Shown here: positions 33,807-43,248 of the stretch, one piece after another
Numbering within the stretch: the first letter of the stretch is position 1
Layout of the letters: each line of letters starts with the position of its first letter
Origin: Tabrizicola_A sp964393035
Lineage (GTDB): Bacteria > Pseudomonadota > Alphaproteobacteria > Rhodobacterales > Rhodobacteraceae
NCBI GenBank assembly: GCA_964393035.1
Contig: CAYMRX010000001.1
Location: forward strand, 310,001-374,000
Length of the DNA: 64,000 nt
Reading direction: 5' to 3'
Notes under the pieces: model-generated
Databases searched by the model: none
What the model saw: the letters and a program-made list of their open reading frames with translations, nothing else
What the model was told of the DNA's origin: nothing
Program-made: the position numbers and the translations under genes

Positions 33807-34378
33807 GAGAACCCACGCAAAACCGGGTCTGGCTGGTGCGCCATGGGCCGACCCATGCCAAGGCCATGGTGGGCTGGACGGATCTTCCCGCCGATCTGTC
33901 GGACCTTGCTGCGCTGGCACGATTGAACGCGCATCTGCCGCACGTTCCCGTGATCTCGTCGGATCTCAGCCGCGCCATCACGACAGCGGACGCGCTTTCG
34001 CCGCGCCTGCGCCTGCCACATGATCCCGACTGGCGCGAGTTGCATTTCGGCGATTGGGAGATGCGCAGCTATACCGAGGTTGAGGCCGAAACCCCCGACC
34101 AGATCCGCGGCTTTTGGGAAAGACCGGGCAAGATCAGCGCGCCGAGCGGCGAAAGCTGGGACGCCGTGACCACCCGCATCGACCGCGCTTTGGCGCGCTT
34201 GGCCCCCCTGCCTGAAGTGATCGTGGTGGCGCATTTCGGCGCCATCATTGCGGCCATCCAACGCGCCGGGGGACTAAGCGCGCTGGAAGCCTTTTCGCAC
34301 AAGATCGACAACCTCTCGGTGACATGCCTTGAGTTTGGGCCTGCGCCAAAGGTCATTTCCATCAATCACATTCCATGA
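33803..34378 (+). CDS. Histidine phosphatase family protein, CobC-like
   Basis: This 191-residue phosphohistidine phosphatase has the RHG signature with His14 (WLVRHGPTH), a second arginine in ISSDLSRAITTAD, a glutamate in DWRELHFGDWEM and a second catalytic His in VVAHFGAIIAA. Coupling to cobU by an ATGA overlap suggests alpha-ribazole-5'-phosphate phosphatase (CobC) in cobalamin synthesis. The family is promiscuous and the assignment rests on context. Confidence 0.85.
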   Translation: MREPTQNRVWLVRHGPTHAKAMVGWTDLPADLSDLAALARLNAHLPHVPVISSDLSRAITTADALSPRLRLPHDPDWRELHFGDWEMRSYTEVEAETPDQIRGFWERPGKISAPSGESWDAVTTRIDRALARLAPLPEVIVVAHFGAIIAAIQRAGGLSALEAFSHKIDNLSVTCLEFGPAPKVISINHIP

Positions 34379-34449
34379 TGGGCTTCCCCACAAATCGGAA
34401 CTTTCCTTGATGTATCCGGCATGCTTCTTTGGCCCAAAGGAGATGCTCC

Positions 34450-35313
34450 ATGACCTATGACCTTGTGATCGGTGACCGCGCCTATTCTTCGTGGTCCTTG
34501 CGCGGCTGGCTGATGTTCGATGCCTTCGACATCCCGGTCAAACTGCACCACGCCCGGCTTTACACGGACGAATTGCCGAACCTTCTCAAGGCGTTTCACC
34601 CCGGAAAAACCGCGCCCACCATGCGCACGCCCGATGGGGTCGTGGTGCCGGAAACCATCGCGATTGCCGAAGAACTCGCCAGCCGCCACCCCGAGGCCGG
34701 GCTTTGGCCGACCGATCCCAAGGCCCGCGCCGTGGCGCGCGTTCTGGCCGCCGAAATGCACGCGGGGTTCACGGCACTGCGCAGCTACTGCCCGATGAAT
34801 CTGCGTGTCAGTTACACCGATTGCCAGCCCCCCGCGGACGTTCTGGCCGATCTGAAGCGGCTCGAGGTGATCTGGGATTGGGCGCGCGAACAGACAGGCG
34901 CTGCGGTCTGGCTGGCGGGCGACTATTCGGCGGCGGATGTCTTTTTTGCGCCGGTGGCGGCCCGGATCGCCACCTACAACCTGCCGGTGTCCGATCGCGC
35001 GATGGCCTATGTGAAGGCGCATCTGGCGCATCCCTCCTTCCGGCGCTGGCGCGCGATGGGCATGGTCGACGGGGCAGATCAGGAGTTCTATCGCCGCCCC
35101 TACCCGCGCCGCCCATGGCCGGGCCCGTTGCCTCTGCCCGCCCGCGCGGTCGAAGGGACAGCGGCCGAAAACACCGCCTGCCCCTATTCCGGCGCTCCGG
35201 TCAGCCATGTGCTGGAATTGCAGGGCCGCCGCTTGGGGTTCTGCAACGCCTTTTGCCGTGACAAAACTGTCGCCGACCCCGAAGCCTGGCCCAAATTCAT
35301 GGCGCTGCTCTGA
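34450..35313 (+). CDS. Glutathione S-transferase family protein with Cys-rich C-terminal tail
   Basis: This 287-residue protein has a GST thioredoxin-like N-domain (LVIGDRAYSSWSLRGWLM, with PTMRTPDGVVVPETIAIAEEL binding the gamma-glutamyl group) and an alpha-helical C-domain to about residue 235. The final 45 residues add four cysteines in the order ACPYSG...GFCNAFCRDK, resembling a small zinc knuckle, which ordinary GSTs of about 200-230 residues lack. AAGGAG lies seven bases before the ATG at 34450. Substrate unknown; the tail may bind metal. Confidence 0.82.
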   Translation: MTYDLVIGDRAYSSWSLRGWLMFDAFDIPVKLHHARLYTDELPNLLKAFHPGKTAPTMRTPDGVVVPETIAIAEELASRHPEAGLWPTDPKARAVARVLAAEMHAGFTALRSYCPMNLRVSYTDCQPPADVLADLKRLEVIWDWAREQTGAAVWLAGDYSAADVFFAPVAARIATYNLPVSDRAMAYVKAHLAHPSFRRWRAMGMVDGADQEFYRRPYPRRPWPGPLPLPARAVEGTAAENTACPYSGAPVSHVLELQGRRLGFCNAFCRDKTVADPEAWPKFMALL

Positions 35314-35320
35314 GGGCGCA

Positions 35321-35336
35321 TTAACCCTTTGCTAAC
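35321..35336 (+). promoter_or_regulatory. CtrA-like binding site upstream of comM
   Basis: TTAA-CCCTTTG-CTAAC departs at one position from the CtrA consensus TTAA-N7-TTAAC and ends 39 bases before the comM start. A second TTAACC half site lies at 35353. CtrA controls competence and gene-transfer-agent recipient genes in Rhodobacter, including comM. Confidence 0.6.
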
Positions 35337-35375
35337 CCTGATCGCCTATCCGTTAACCCATTGAACGGAGGCATT

Positions 35376-36890
35376 ATGGTTGCGCGGGCCTTTACGGTGG
35401 CATTCGAAGGCGTCGAGGCGCGGCTGGTCGAAGTGCAATGCGCGCTGTCGCCCGGCATGCCCTCGTTCTCCTTGGTCGGCCTGCCCGACAAGGCGGTGAG
35501 CGAGGCGAAAGAACGGGTGCGGGCGGCGATGAATGCGCTGTCGATCGCGTTGCCATCGAAACGGATCACGGTAAATCTGTCGCCCGCCGATCTGCCAAAA
35601 GAAGGCAGCCATTTCGATCTGCCGATCGCACTCGCGCTTCTGGCCGCACTCGACATCATCCCCAAGGATGAGGTGGAAGGCACGATTGCCTTGGGGGAAT
35701 TGTCGCTCGACGGCCGGTTGATCCCGGTGATCGGCGCGCTTCCGGCGGCGATGTGCGCCGCCGAGGAGGGCAAGACCCTGCTCTGCCCGCGCGCCTGCGG
35801 GGCCGAGGCGGCATGGGTCGGCGCGGCCGAGGTTCTGGGCGCGGCCAGCCTGCTGGATGTGGTGCGCCACTACACCAATCAAATGCCGCTCACCCCGGCC
35901 GAGGCGGGCGAGGTGACGCGCTCTGCGGGCGGGCGCGACCTGCGCGACGTCAAGGGACAGGAACGCGCCAAACGCGCGCTGGAGATTGCGGCGGCGGGGC
36001 GGCATCACCTGATGATGATCGGCACGCCGGGGTCTGGAAAATCAATGCTGGCGGCGCGGCTGCCCAGCATCCTGCCACCGCTTTCCGCGGTTGAGGCGCT
36101 GGAAACCTCGATGATCCATTCGCTGGCCGGGCTGCTCAGCGAAGGCGGCATCTCGCGCGACCGCCCGTTTCGCGAACCGCATCACACCGCCTCGCTGGCG
36201 GCGATTGTCGGGGGCGGAAAGGGGGCGAAACCCGGCGAGATTTCCTTGGCCCATAATGGCGTCCTGTTCATGGACGAGTTTCCCGAATTTCCCCGCGCGG
36301 TGCTGGAAACTCTGCGCCAGCCGATCGAAACCGGCGATGTGGTGGTGGCGCGCGCCAATGCCCATGTGCGTTATCCTGCACGGTTTCTTTTGGTGGCCGC
36401 CGCCAACCCCTGCAAATGCGGCTATATGACCGATCCCGCCCGCGCCTGCGCAAGGGTGCCAGCCTGCGGCGAAGACTATCTTGGCCGGATTTCCGGCCCC
36501 TTGATGGACCGCTTTGATCTGCGCGTCGAAGTGCCGCCGGTGGCCTATGGCGACCTTGATCTGCCCCCTTCGGGCGAGACATCGGCTGCCGTCGCGGCCC
36601 GCGTGGCGACAGCGCGCGCGGTGCAGGCCGCACGGTTTCAGGGCCATGCCAGCGCAAGGGTCAATGCCGATCTGGAAGGCCCGATGCTGGAAGCCGCCGC
36701 CGCTCCCGACGCCGAAGGCAAGGCGCTGCTGGCGCGGGTGGCGGAACGCTTTGGCCTGTCCGCACGCGGCTATCATCGTGTGCTGCGGGTGGCCCGAACC
36801 ATCGCCGATCTGGACGCCAGCCCAGAGGTGCGCATGCCCCATATCGCCGAGGCGGTCAGCTTCCGGCTGACCATCGCAACCAAGGGCTGA
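35376..36890 (+). CDS. comM: YifB/ComM family Mg-chelatase-like AAA ATPase
   Basis: This 504-residue hexameric AAA+ helicase helps integrate transformed single-stranded DNA by branch migration. The N-terminal ChlI-like domain includes LSPADLPKEGSHFDLPIAL. The Walker A motif GTPGSGKSM lies near residue 216, FREPHHTASL follows, and Walker B is VLFMDEFPEF. A zinc motif CKCGYMTDPARACARVPAC lies near residue 346, and an Mg_chelatase_C domain ends the protein. The ATG at 35376 has GGAGG five bases upstream. In Rhodobacterales it supports natural transformation and gene-transfer-agent uptake; the CtrA-like box agrees. Confidence 0.93.
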   Translation: MVARAFTVAFEGVEARLVEVQCALSPGMPSFSLVGLPDKAVSEAKERVRAAMNALSIALPSKRITVNLSPADLPKEGSHFDLPIALALLAALDIIPKDEVEGTIALGELSLDGRLIPVIGALPAAMCAAEEGKTLLCPRACGAEAAWVGAAEVLGAASLLDVVRHYTNQMPLTPAEAGEVTRSAGGRDLRDVKGQERAKRALEIAAAGRHHLMMIGTPGSGKSMLAARLPSILPPLSAVEALETSMIHSLAGLLSEGGISRDRPFREPHHTASLAAIVGGGKGAKPGEISLAHNGVLFMDEFPEFPRAVLETLRQPIETGDVVVARANAHVRYPARFLLVAAANPCKCGYMTDPARACARVPACGEDYLGRISGPLMDRFDLRVEVPPVAYGDLDLPPSGETSAAVAARVATARAVQAARFQGHASARVNADLEGPMLEAAAAPDAEGKALLARVAERFGLSARGYHRVLRVARTIADLDASPEVRMPHIAEAVSFRLTIATKG

Positions 36891-36895
36891 CCGCA

Positions 36896-36959
36896 CCTCG
36901 TCGTCGCCTTCGGCGCTCCTCGGGGAAGCCACGACGAGAAGCCAAAGGCGCTCGAGGAG
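36896..36959. repeat. Dispersed hairpin element, copy 2, between convergent genes
   Basis: This aligns with 379-441 over its full length and again fills a gap between convergent stops (comM and gshB). The loop-proximal stem reads gccttcggc here instead of ggcttcgcc, and the partner arm changes to gccaaaggcg, keeping most pairs. The paired changes suggest selection on a folded RNA or cruciform. Confidence 0.65.
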
Positions 36960-36962
36960 AGA

Positions 36963-37907
36963 TCAAAGCCCGCGCTTGGCCTCGATCACTTGCCAGATGC
37001 GTTCGGCGGTATTGGTGCCGTCAAAGCGTTCCAACTCCTGAATGCCGGTCGGCGAGGTGACGTTGATCTCGGTCAGCCAATCGCCAATCACATCGATGCC
37101 AACAAAAACCTGCCCCTTTTCGCGCAAAACTAGCCCGATCCGCGCGCAAATCTCCAGATCGCGCGGCGTCAGCCCGACCTTCTCGGGCCGCCCCCCGGCA
37201 TGCATGTTCGACCGCGTTTCGCCGGCTTGCGGCACCCGGTTGATGGCGCCCACCGGCTCGCCATCCACCAAAATCACCCGCTTGTCGCCCTTCGACACAT
37301 CCGGCAGGAATTTCTGCACGATCAAGGGCTCGCGGCTCATGCCGGTGAACAATTCATGCAGCGAGGCGAGATTGCGGTCATTCGGGTCCAGCCGGAACAC
37401 GCCCGCCCCCCCGTTGCCGTAAAGCGGCTTCAAAATGATGTCGCCGTGCCGCGCCTTGAACGCGCGGATCGTCGCCAGATCACGGGCAATCGCGGTTGGC
37501 GGCGTCAGATCGGGGAACCGCAGGACCAAAAGCTTTTCCGGGCTGTTGCGCACCCAGAAGGGATCATTCACCACCAGCGTCTTGGGATGGATCATCTCCA
37601 GCAGATGCGTCGTCGTGATATAGCCCATGTCAAAAGGCGGGTCCTGCCGCAGCCAGACCACATCAAACGTGCCCAGATCCACCTCGGTTTCCGGCCCATA
37701 GCTGACATGATTGCCAAGCTCGCGCCGCAACTCGATCGGAAAGCCCCGCGCCATGACCCGGCCTTCGACGAAGGCCAGTTTGTCCGGCGTGTAAAAGAAC
37801 AGCGAATGGCCCCGCGCCTGCGCCTCCAACCCGATCCGAAATGTCGAATCGCCGTTGATATTGACCGTCCCGATCGGGTCCATCTGCAAGGCAACTTTCA
37901 GGCCCAT
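36963..37907 (-). CDS. gshB: Glutathione synthetase
   Basis: This 314-residue ATP-grasp ligase joins gamma-glutamylcysteine and glycine in the final step of glutathione synthesis. The N-terminal domain starts KVALQMDPI and contains VWLRQDPPFDMGYI. The ATP-grasp part has ILKPLYGNGGAGVFRL, FLPDVSKGDKRVILVDGEPV and the C-terminal metal/ATP site DVIGDWLTEINVTSPTG. Length and content match the family throughout. It lies in the conserved cluster rsmI-yraN-gshB. Confidence 0.96.
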   Translation of the reverse strand: MGLKVALQMDPIGTVNINGDSTFRIGLEAQARGHSLFFYTPDKLAFVEGRVMARGFPIELRRELGNHVSYGPETEVDLGTFDVVWLRQDPPFDMGYITTTHLLEMIHPKTLVVNDPFWVRNSPEKLLVLRFPDLTPPTAIARDLATIRAFKARHGDIILKPLYGNGGAGVFRLDPNDRNLASLHELFTGMSREPLIVQKFLPDVSKGDKRVILVDGEPVGAINRVPQAGETRSNMHAGGRPEKVGLTPRDLEICARIGLVLREKGQVFVGIDVIGDWLTEINVTSPTGIQELERFDGTNTAERIWQVIEAKRGL

Positions 37908-37967
37908 GGCGCGCTCCTGTCTTGATCGCGCCCTTTGTGGCCCAGGACGGGGCCAGTTGCAAACCCC

Positions 37968-38321
37968 TCAGGCCGCGAAGGCGTTTTCCAGAATTTCGAT
38001 GCGCCCCTGCCCATCGACCAAGGCAACATCAAAACGAACCGGGGTAAGCTGCCCCGCGGGTTCACCGCCAATGAACTCCGATGCCGCCCCGTAAATCCGC
38101 GCCATCTGACGGGCGGTCAGATGTTCGGCCGCCATGGCATGGGTCTTGCTTTGCTTCACTTCAATGAAGATGACCTCTGCTCCATCGCGGGCCACCAGAT
38201 CAATTTCACCCGCCGATCCGCGCCAGCGCCGCGCGCAGATCTGCCGACCCGCACGCGCATAGACCTGTTCAACCAGATGCTCCGCCGCCAGACCGGCGTG
38301 ATAAGACCGTGATCCGCTCAT
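37968..38321 (-). CDS. YraN family protein (UPF0102)
   Basis: This 117-residue protein of the restriction-endonuclease-like fold has the family block SAGEIDLVARDGAEVIFIEVKQ, which contains the D/E-x-K pattern of nuclease sites. The molecular role is unknown; in many bacteria it is next to rsmI and a penicillin-binding-protein activator, as here. Its ATG overlaps the rsmI stop by four bases. Confidence 0.9.
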   Translation of the reverse strand: MSGSRSYHAGLAAEHLVEQVYARAGRQICARRWRGSAGEIDLVARDGAEVIFIEVKQSKTHAMAAEHLTARQMARIYGAASEFIGGEPAGQLTPVRFDVALVDGQGRIEILENAFAA

Positions 38322-39190
38322 GTTTTTCCCCGGGTCAATGCCATCTGATACACCTCTCGCCGGGGCAGATCGAAGGCTTCGGCCACAGCACTGGCCGCAT
38401 CCTTCACCGTCATCTGCGCCAAGGCCCTGTCCAACGCCGCCTCAATCGTGGCCGCATCGGAAGCAGCCTTTTCCCCGCGCCCGATCACCAGCACGATTTC
38501 ACCTTTCAGATCGCGCCCGGAAATCGCCTGACGCACCTCATCCACCGTGCCGCGGATCACCTCTTCGAATCGCTTGGTCAATTCGCGGCAGAGGGCGATT
38601 TTGCGCCCTTCCCCCAGAATCTCGCAGCAATCTTCCAATATTTGGTTAATCCGCTTCGGGCTTTCATACAGCACCAGCGTTGCCTCGATCGGGGCGAGGT
38701 CTTGCAGGAAACTGCGGCGGGCGGATTTTTGGCTGGGCGCGAAACCTGCGAACAAAAAGCGGTCGGTGGGCAGGCCCGCCACCGTCAGCGCACAGATCGC
38801 AGCCGAGGGGCCGGGCGCGGATGTCACGTTCAGCCCTTCGGCAATCACGGCGCGGGCAAGGGGAAAGCCGGGATCGGACACCATGGGCGTTCCGGCCTCG
38901 GAGGCATAGGCCACCGATTTGCCCTCGGTGATGGCTTTCAAGATGCGCGGACTGACCTGCGCCTCGTTGTGATCGTGGCAGGCGACCAACGGCCGGTCCC
39001 CCAAGGGGATACCGTGGATTTCCATCAGATGCCGCAAGGTGCGGGTATCTTCCGCCGCCAGCACATCGGCAGAGGCCAGAATATCCAGCGCGCGCAAGGT
39101 AATGTCGCGCGCCGCGCCGATTGGCGTTGCCACCAGATAGAGACCCGGCGCAAGCGGGCTGCGTTGGAACGCCGAAATGCCGCCTGCCAT
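38318..39190 (-). CDS. rsmI: 16S rRNA (cytidine(1402)-2'-O)-methyltransferase
   Basis: This 290-residue SAM-dependent enzyme methylates the ribose of C1402 in the ribosomal P site. Tetrapyrrole-methylase-fold hallmarks include LYLVATPIGAARDITLRAL, AEDTRTLRHLM, YASEAGTPMVSDPG and APGPSAAICALTVAGLPTD. The start at 39190 (MAGGISAF) suits the family; ATG at 39202 has its purine run too close and the frame further up has no ribosome site. It overlaps yraN and is divergent from the LpoA-like gene. Confidence 0.94.
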   Translation of the reverse strand: MAGGISAFQRSPLAPGLYLVATPIGAARDITLRALDILASADVLAAEDTRTLRHLMEIHGIPLGDRPLVACHDHNEAQVSPRILKAITEGKSVAYASEAGTPMVSDPGFPLARAVIAEGLNVTSAPGPSAAICALTVAGLPTDRFLFAGFAPSQKSARRSFLQDLAPIEATLVLYESPKRINQILEDCCEILGEGRKIALCRELTKRFEEVIRGTVDEVRQAISGRDLKGEIVLVIGRGEKAASDAATIEAALDRALAQMTVKDAASAVAEAFDLPRREVYQMALTRGKT

Positions 39191-39282
39191 GGCTCGATCC
39201 ATCCTCTTTGCGTTTACTTCCCGGCGCGAAGGCCTTAGGTTCTGCCCTGGTAAACCAAACTCGCCGGGTGGGGAATTCATAG

Positions 39283-40455
39283 ATGTTGTCCGTTTTGCAC
39301 CGGGCCCGCAAGTCGCTGGGCCAATTCGCTGTTATCGCCACCACTTTCGCCCTTTCGGCCTGTGTGCCGGCGGCCGGACCGGCCCCCTCGGTGGGCAGCG
39401 GCAGCGGCGCGGTGCAGGTCGCGCTTTTGGTTCCCGCCGGCTCCGGTCAGGCCAGCGATGCGCTTTTGGCCAAAAGCCTTGAGAACGCCGCCCGGCTGGC
39501 GATTTCTGATCTGAGCAATGTCGAGGTGGATCTGCGCGTCTATGAGACGGCGGGTTCTCCGACGCAGGCGGCCGCACAGGCGCAAAAAGCCGTCAGCGAC
39601 GGCGCGCAGGTCATTCTTGGCCCGGTCTTTGCCCAAGAGGCCAATGCCGCAGGGGTTGCCGTTGCCGCCTCGGGCGTGAATGTGCTGTCCTTCTCGAACA
39701 ACCCCGACATCGCGGGCAACAACGTCTTTGTTCTTGGCCCGACCTTCGACAATACCGCCCAGCGCCTTGCGGCTTTCGCTGTCCGGCAGGGCAAGGGCAA
39801 GATCATGATCGTGCATGATCGCAACACGGCCGGAGATCTTGGCCGCGCCGCGATTGATCGCGGTGTGCGGGCGACGGGGGGTTCGGTGGTTGCAGTGGGC
39901 AATTATGAATTCTCGCAAAACGGCGTGGTGGGGGCAGCACAAACCATCGCCAGAACCGCCCAATCCTCGGGCGCGCAGTCGATCTTCCTGACCGCCGACA
40001 GTGCAGGCGCCCTGCCGCTGGTCACCCAGCTTTTGGCCGACAATGGCCTGACTTCGGCCAATACGCAGTTCATCGGCCTGACCCGCTGGGATATTCCGAC
40101 CGCCACGCTGGGCCTGCCCGGCGTGCAAGGCGGCTGGTTCGCCCTGCCCGACCCTGCGCTTTATGCCCAATTCCAAAGCCGATATTCCGCCGCCTATGGC
40201 GAACCGCCGCATCCGATTGCCGGTCTTGCCTATGACGGCATCGCCGCCGTTGGCGCGCTGGCACGGTCGAGCCAGACCGGGCCTTTGCAGAAAAGCGCGC
40301 TCACCCAAGGCGCGGGCTTTGTCGGCGTCAATGGCATCTTCCGCCTGCGTGTCGACGGGCAGAACGAGCGTGGCCTTGCCATTGCCCAGATCCGGGGCGG
40401 GCAAGCAACCATCGTCGACCCCGCCCCGCGCAGCTTTGCCGGCCCCGGGTTGTAA
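39283..40455 (+). CDS. Penicillin-binding protein activator-like lipoprotein (LpoA/YraM family)
   Basis: This 390-residue lipoprotein has a signal peptide with lipobox LSAC (Cys27), followed by a type I periplasmic-binding fold of the Leu/Ile/Val kind (VALLVPAGSGQASDALLAKS, VILGPVFAQEANAAGVA). In E. coli the full LpoA (678 residues) activates PBP1A from the outer membrane; this short alphaproteobacterial form keeps only the C-terminal half. Divergence from rsmI-yraN matches the E. coli gene order. Whether it activates a PBP here is inferred. Confidence 0.85.
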   Translation: MLSVLHRARKSLGQFAVIATTFALSACVPAAGPAPSVGSGSGAVQVALLVPAGSGQASDALLAKSLENAARLAISDLSNVEVDLRVYETAGSPTQAAAQAQKAVSDGAQVILGPVFAQEANAAGVAVAASGVNVLSFSNNPDIAGNNVFVLGPTFDNTAQRLAAFAVRQGKGKIMIVHDRNTAGDLGRAAIDRGVRATGGSVVAVGNYEFSQNGVVGAAQTIARTAQSSGAQSIFLTADSAGALPLVTQLLADNGLTSANTQFIGLTRWDIPTATLGLPGVQGGWFALPDPALYAQFQSRYSAAYGEPPHPIAGLAYDGIAAVGALARSSQTGPLQKSALTQGAGFVGVNGIFRLRVDGQNERGLAIAQIRGGQATIVDPAPRSFAGPGL

Positions 40456-40479
40456 GCAGATCTGCCGGGGTTCATCGGG

Positions 40480-43248
40480 ATGTCACCTTTGTCTGCCCAT
40501 GAGACCCCGGCAGTAGAGCCGTTGCTGCCGCCAGACAGGTTGATCACACCGTCCGCCCTGCTGGCCGCGATCAAGGCAGAACTTCCAGCTGATATTGAGC
40601 CACGCGCTGCCCGCGCCGTGGCGGTGCGCCACCTTGCCGCCGCCAAAGCCGAGGCCAACGCGGATCTGGCGCAAGCCTTCAGCGCCGCGCCGTTGCAGGC
40701 CCGCGCGCTGGTTGCAGCGCAGGCCCGGCTGACCGACGGGCTGGTGCAAACCGCTTTGACCGTGGCGCAGCACCTGCATCCGCTGGCCTCTCCGACCGAG
40801 GCCGAGCGCATCGCCGTTCTGGCCGTGGGCGGCTATGGCCGGGCCGAAATGGCGCCGCAATCGGATGTGGATCTGCTGTTCCTGACGCCGTGGAAGATCA
40901 CCCCCTGGGCCGAGGCGGTGATCGAATCCATGCTGTATATCCTGTGGGATCTGAAGCTGAAGGTCGGCCATGCCAGCCGCACCGTGGCGGATTGCCTGCG
41001 GCTGGGGCGGGAAGACATCACCATCCGCACCGCCCTTTTGGAGCATCGCTTCATCGCCGGCCATGCGCCCCTTGCGGCCGAACTTGGCGACAAGCTCTGG
41101 GCAGAACTGTTCAAAACCACGGGCCGCGAATTCATTGAGGCCAAGCTGGCTGAACGGGCGGAGCGGCACAAGCGGCAGGGCGGCCAGCGCTATGTGCTGG
41201 AGCCCAACGTCAAGGAAGCCAAGGGCGGCTTGCGGGATTTGCAGACGCTGTATTGGATCGGCAAATATCTGCACCGGGTGCCCTCCTCGGCGGGGCTGGT
41301 GGCGGCGGGCCTGCTGACGGCCGAGGAATATGCCCAGTTCGAGCGGGCCGAAAATTTCCTTTGGGCCGCGCGTTGCCATCTGCACTACATCGCCAAACGC
41401 CCGGTCGATCAGTTGACCTTTGACATGCAGGTCGAGGTCGCCGCCCGCATGGGATACCGCGACAGTGGTGGACGGCGCGCGGTTGAGCATTTCATGCAAG
41501 ACTACTTCCGCCACGCCACACGCGTCGGCGAATTGACCCGCGTCTTCCTGACCGAACTTGAGGCCCGCCACGTCAAGCCCGAAGCCCGGATCAAGGGGTT
41601 TTTCAGCCGCAAGAAGGTGGCCAAAGGCTACAAGCTGGTGCAGGGGCGGCTTGATCTGGCCGACACCGCAAAATTCCTGGCCGACAAGCTGAACCTCTTG
41701 CGCGCCTTTGAGGAAGCCTTGCGGTCCGGCTATCTCTTGCACCCCAATGTCATGCGGGTGATCGCGGCGAACCTGCATCTGATCGACGACGAGATGCGCG
41801 ACGACCCCGAGGCCCAGCGCATCTTTCTGGATCTGATGCTGAAGCACGGCAATCCCGAACGCGCCCTGCGCCGGATGAACGAGCTTGGCGTCCTGTCCGC
41901 CTTCATCCCCGATTTCGAAAACATCGTGGCGATGATGCAGTTCAACGTCTATCACCACTACACGGTGGACGAGCACATCATCCAGACCATCTCGACCCTT
42001 GCCCAGATCGAACGCGGCGAGTTGGTGGAAGACCTGCCGCTGTCATCTTCCATCCTGACGGCCGGGGTGAACCGGCGGGTGATCTATGTGGCGCTTTTGC
42101 TCCACGACATCGGCAAGGGCCGCCCCGAGGATCATTCGATCATCGGCGCGCAGATGGCGCGGCGGATTGCGCCGCGGCTGGGGCTGGATGAGGAGGAAGC
42201 CGAAACCGTCGAATGGCTGGTGCGCTATCACCTTCTGATGTCCGACATGGCGCAGAAGCGCGACATTGGCGACCCGCGCACGGTGCGCGATTTTGCCAAG
42301 GCGGTGAAGACGCGCAAGCGGCTGGACCTTTTGACCGTGCTGACGGTCTGCGACATTCGCGGCGTCGGGCCGACCACCTGGAACAACTGGAAGGCCATGC
42401 TCTTGCGACAGTTGCATGGGCTGACCACCGATGCGCTGGAAGGCGGGCTGGAACATATCAACCGCGAAAAGCGCGAGGATGAGGCCAAGGCCGCGTTGCG
42501 CAACCGCCTCGCGGAATGGGACGAGGCGGCGCTGAAACACGAATGTGGCCGCCATTACGCGCCCTATTGGCAGGGCCTGACCACCGAAACCCAAGAGGTC
42601 TTTGCCCGGCTGTTGCAGGGCTTGCCCGACAATGAAATCCGCATCGACCTGCACCCCGAACCTGCGCGCGACGCCACCCGCGCGGCCTTTGCGCTGGTGG
42701 ACCATCCCGGCATTTTCAGCCGTCTGGCCGGGGCCCTGGCCCTGGTTGGGGCCAACGTGGTGGACGCCAAGACCTACACATCCAAGGATGGCTATGCGAC
42801 GCCAGTGTTCTGGATACAGGATGCCGAGGGCAAACCCTATGATGTCGAACGCCTGCCGCGCCTGACCCAGATGATCGACAAGACCCTGAAGGGCGAGGTG
42901 GTGGCGCGCGACGCGCTGGCGGGCCGCGACAAGGTAAAAAAGCGCGAGCGCGAGTTTCGCTTTCCGACCCATGTCACCTTCGATAATGAGGGTTCGGAAA
43001 TCTACACCATCATCGAGGTCGATACCCGTGATCGCCCCGGTCTTCTGTTCGATTTGACCCGCACCTTGGCGGTGAACAACATACAAATCTCCTCTGCCGT
43101 GATCGCCACCTATGGCGCGCAGGTGGTGGACACCTTCTATGTCAAGGACATGTTCGGATTGAAACTTCACGCCAAATCCCGGCAAGAAGCGCTGGAGAAG
43201 AAACTGCGGCAGGCCATCACCGAAGGCGCCGAGAGGGCCAGCGCATGA
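40480..43248 (+). CDS. glnD: [Protein-PII] uridylyltransferase/uridylyl-removing enzyme
   Basis: This 922-residue nitrogen sensor uridylylates PII when glutamine is low and removes UMP when it is high. Domains in order are a nucleotidyltransferase (GGYGRAEMAPQSDVDLLFL near residue 116, with the metal Asp pair), an HD hydrolase (ALLLHDIGKGRPEDHS near residue 535), and two C-terminal ACT domains (from DHPGIFSRLAGALALVGAN near 742 and DTRDRPGLLFDLTRTLAV near 848) that sense glutamine. The start codon is poorly supported by its ribosome site. It is coupled to murJ by an ATGA overlap. Confidence 0.96.
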   Translation: MSPLSAHETPAVEPLLPPDRLITPSALLAAIKAELPADIEPRAARAVAVRHLAAAKAEANADLAQAFSAAPLQARALVAAQARLTDGLVQTALTVAQHLHPLASPTEAERIAVLAVGGYGRAEMAPQSDVDLLFLTPWKITPWAEAVIESMLYILWDLKLKVGHASRTVADCLRLGREDITIRTALLEHRFIAGHAPLAAELGDKLWAELFKTTGREFIEAKLAERAERHKRQGGQRYVLEPNVKEAKGGLRDLQTLYWIGKYLHRVPSSAGLVAAGLLTAEEYAQFERAENFLWAARCHLHYIAKRPVDQLTFDMQVEVAARMGYRDSGGRRAVEHFMQDYFRHATRVGELTRVFLTELEARHVKPEARIKGFFSRKKVAKGYKLVQGRLDLADTAKFLADKLNLLRAFEEALRSGYLLHPNVMRVIAANLHLIDDEMRDDPEAQRIFLDLMLKHGNPERALRRMNELGVLSAFIPDFENIVAMMQFNVYHHYTVDEHIIQTISTLAQIERGELVEDLPLSSSILTAGVNRRVIYVALLLHDIGKGRPEDHSIIGAQMARRIAPRLGLDEEEAETVEWLVRYHLLMSDMAQKRDIGDPRTVRDFAKAVKTRKRLDLLTVLTVCDIRGVGPTTWNNWKAMLLRQLHGLTTDALEGGLEHINREKREDEAKAALRNRLAEWDEAALKHECGRHYAPYWQGLTTETQEVFARLLQGLPDNEIRIDLHPEPARDATRAAFALVDHPGIFSRLAGALALVGANVVDAKTYTSKDGYATPVFWIQDAEGKPYDVERLPRLTQMIDKTLKGEVVARDALAGRDKVKKREREFRFPTHVTFDNEGSEIYTIIEVDTRDRPGLLFDLTRTLAVNNIQISSAVIATYGAQVVDTFYVKDMFGLKLHAKSRQEALEKKLRQAITEGAERASA

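Noticed and set aside
40483..41976. A 497-codon open frame antisense to glnD
   Set aside because: glnD is unmistakable and occupies the whole region; the antisense frame is a GC-bias artefact.
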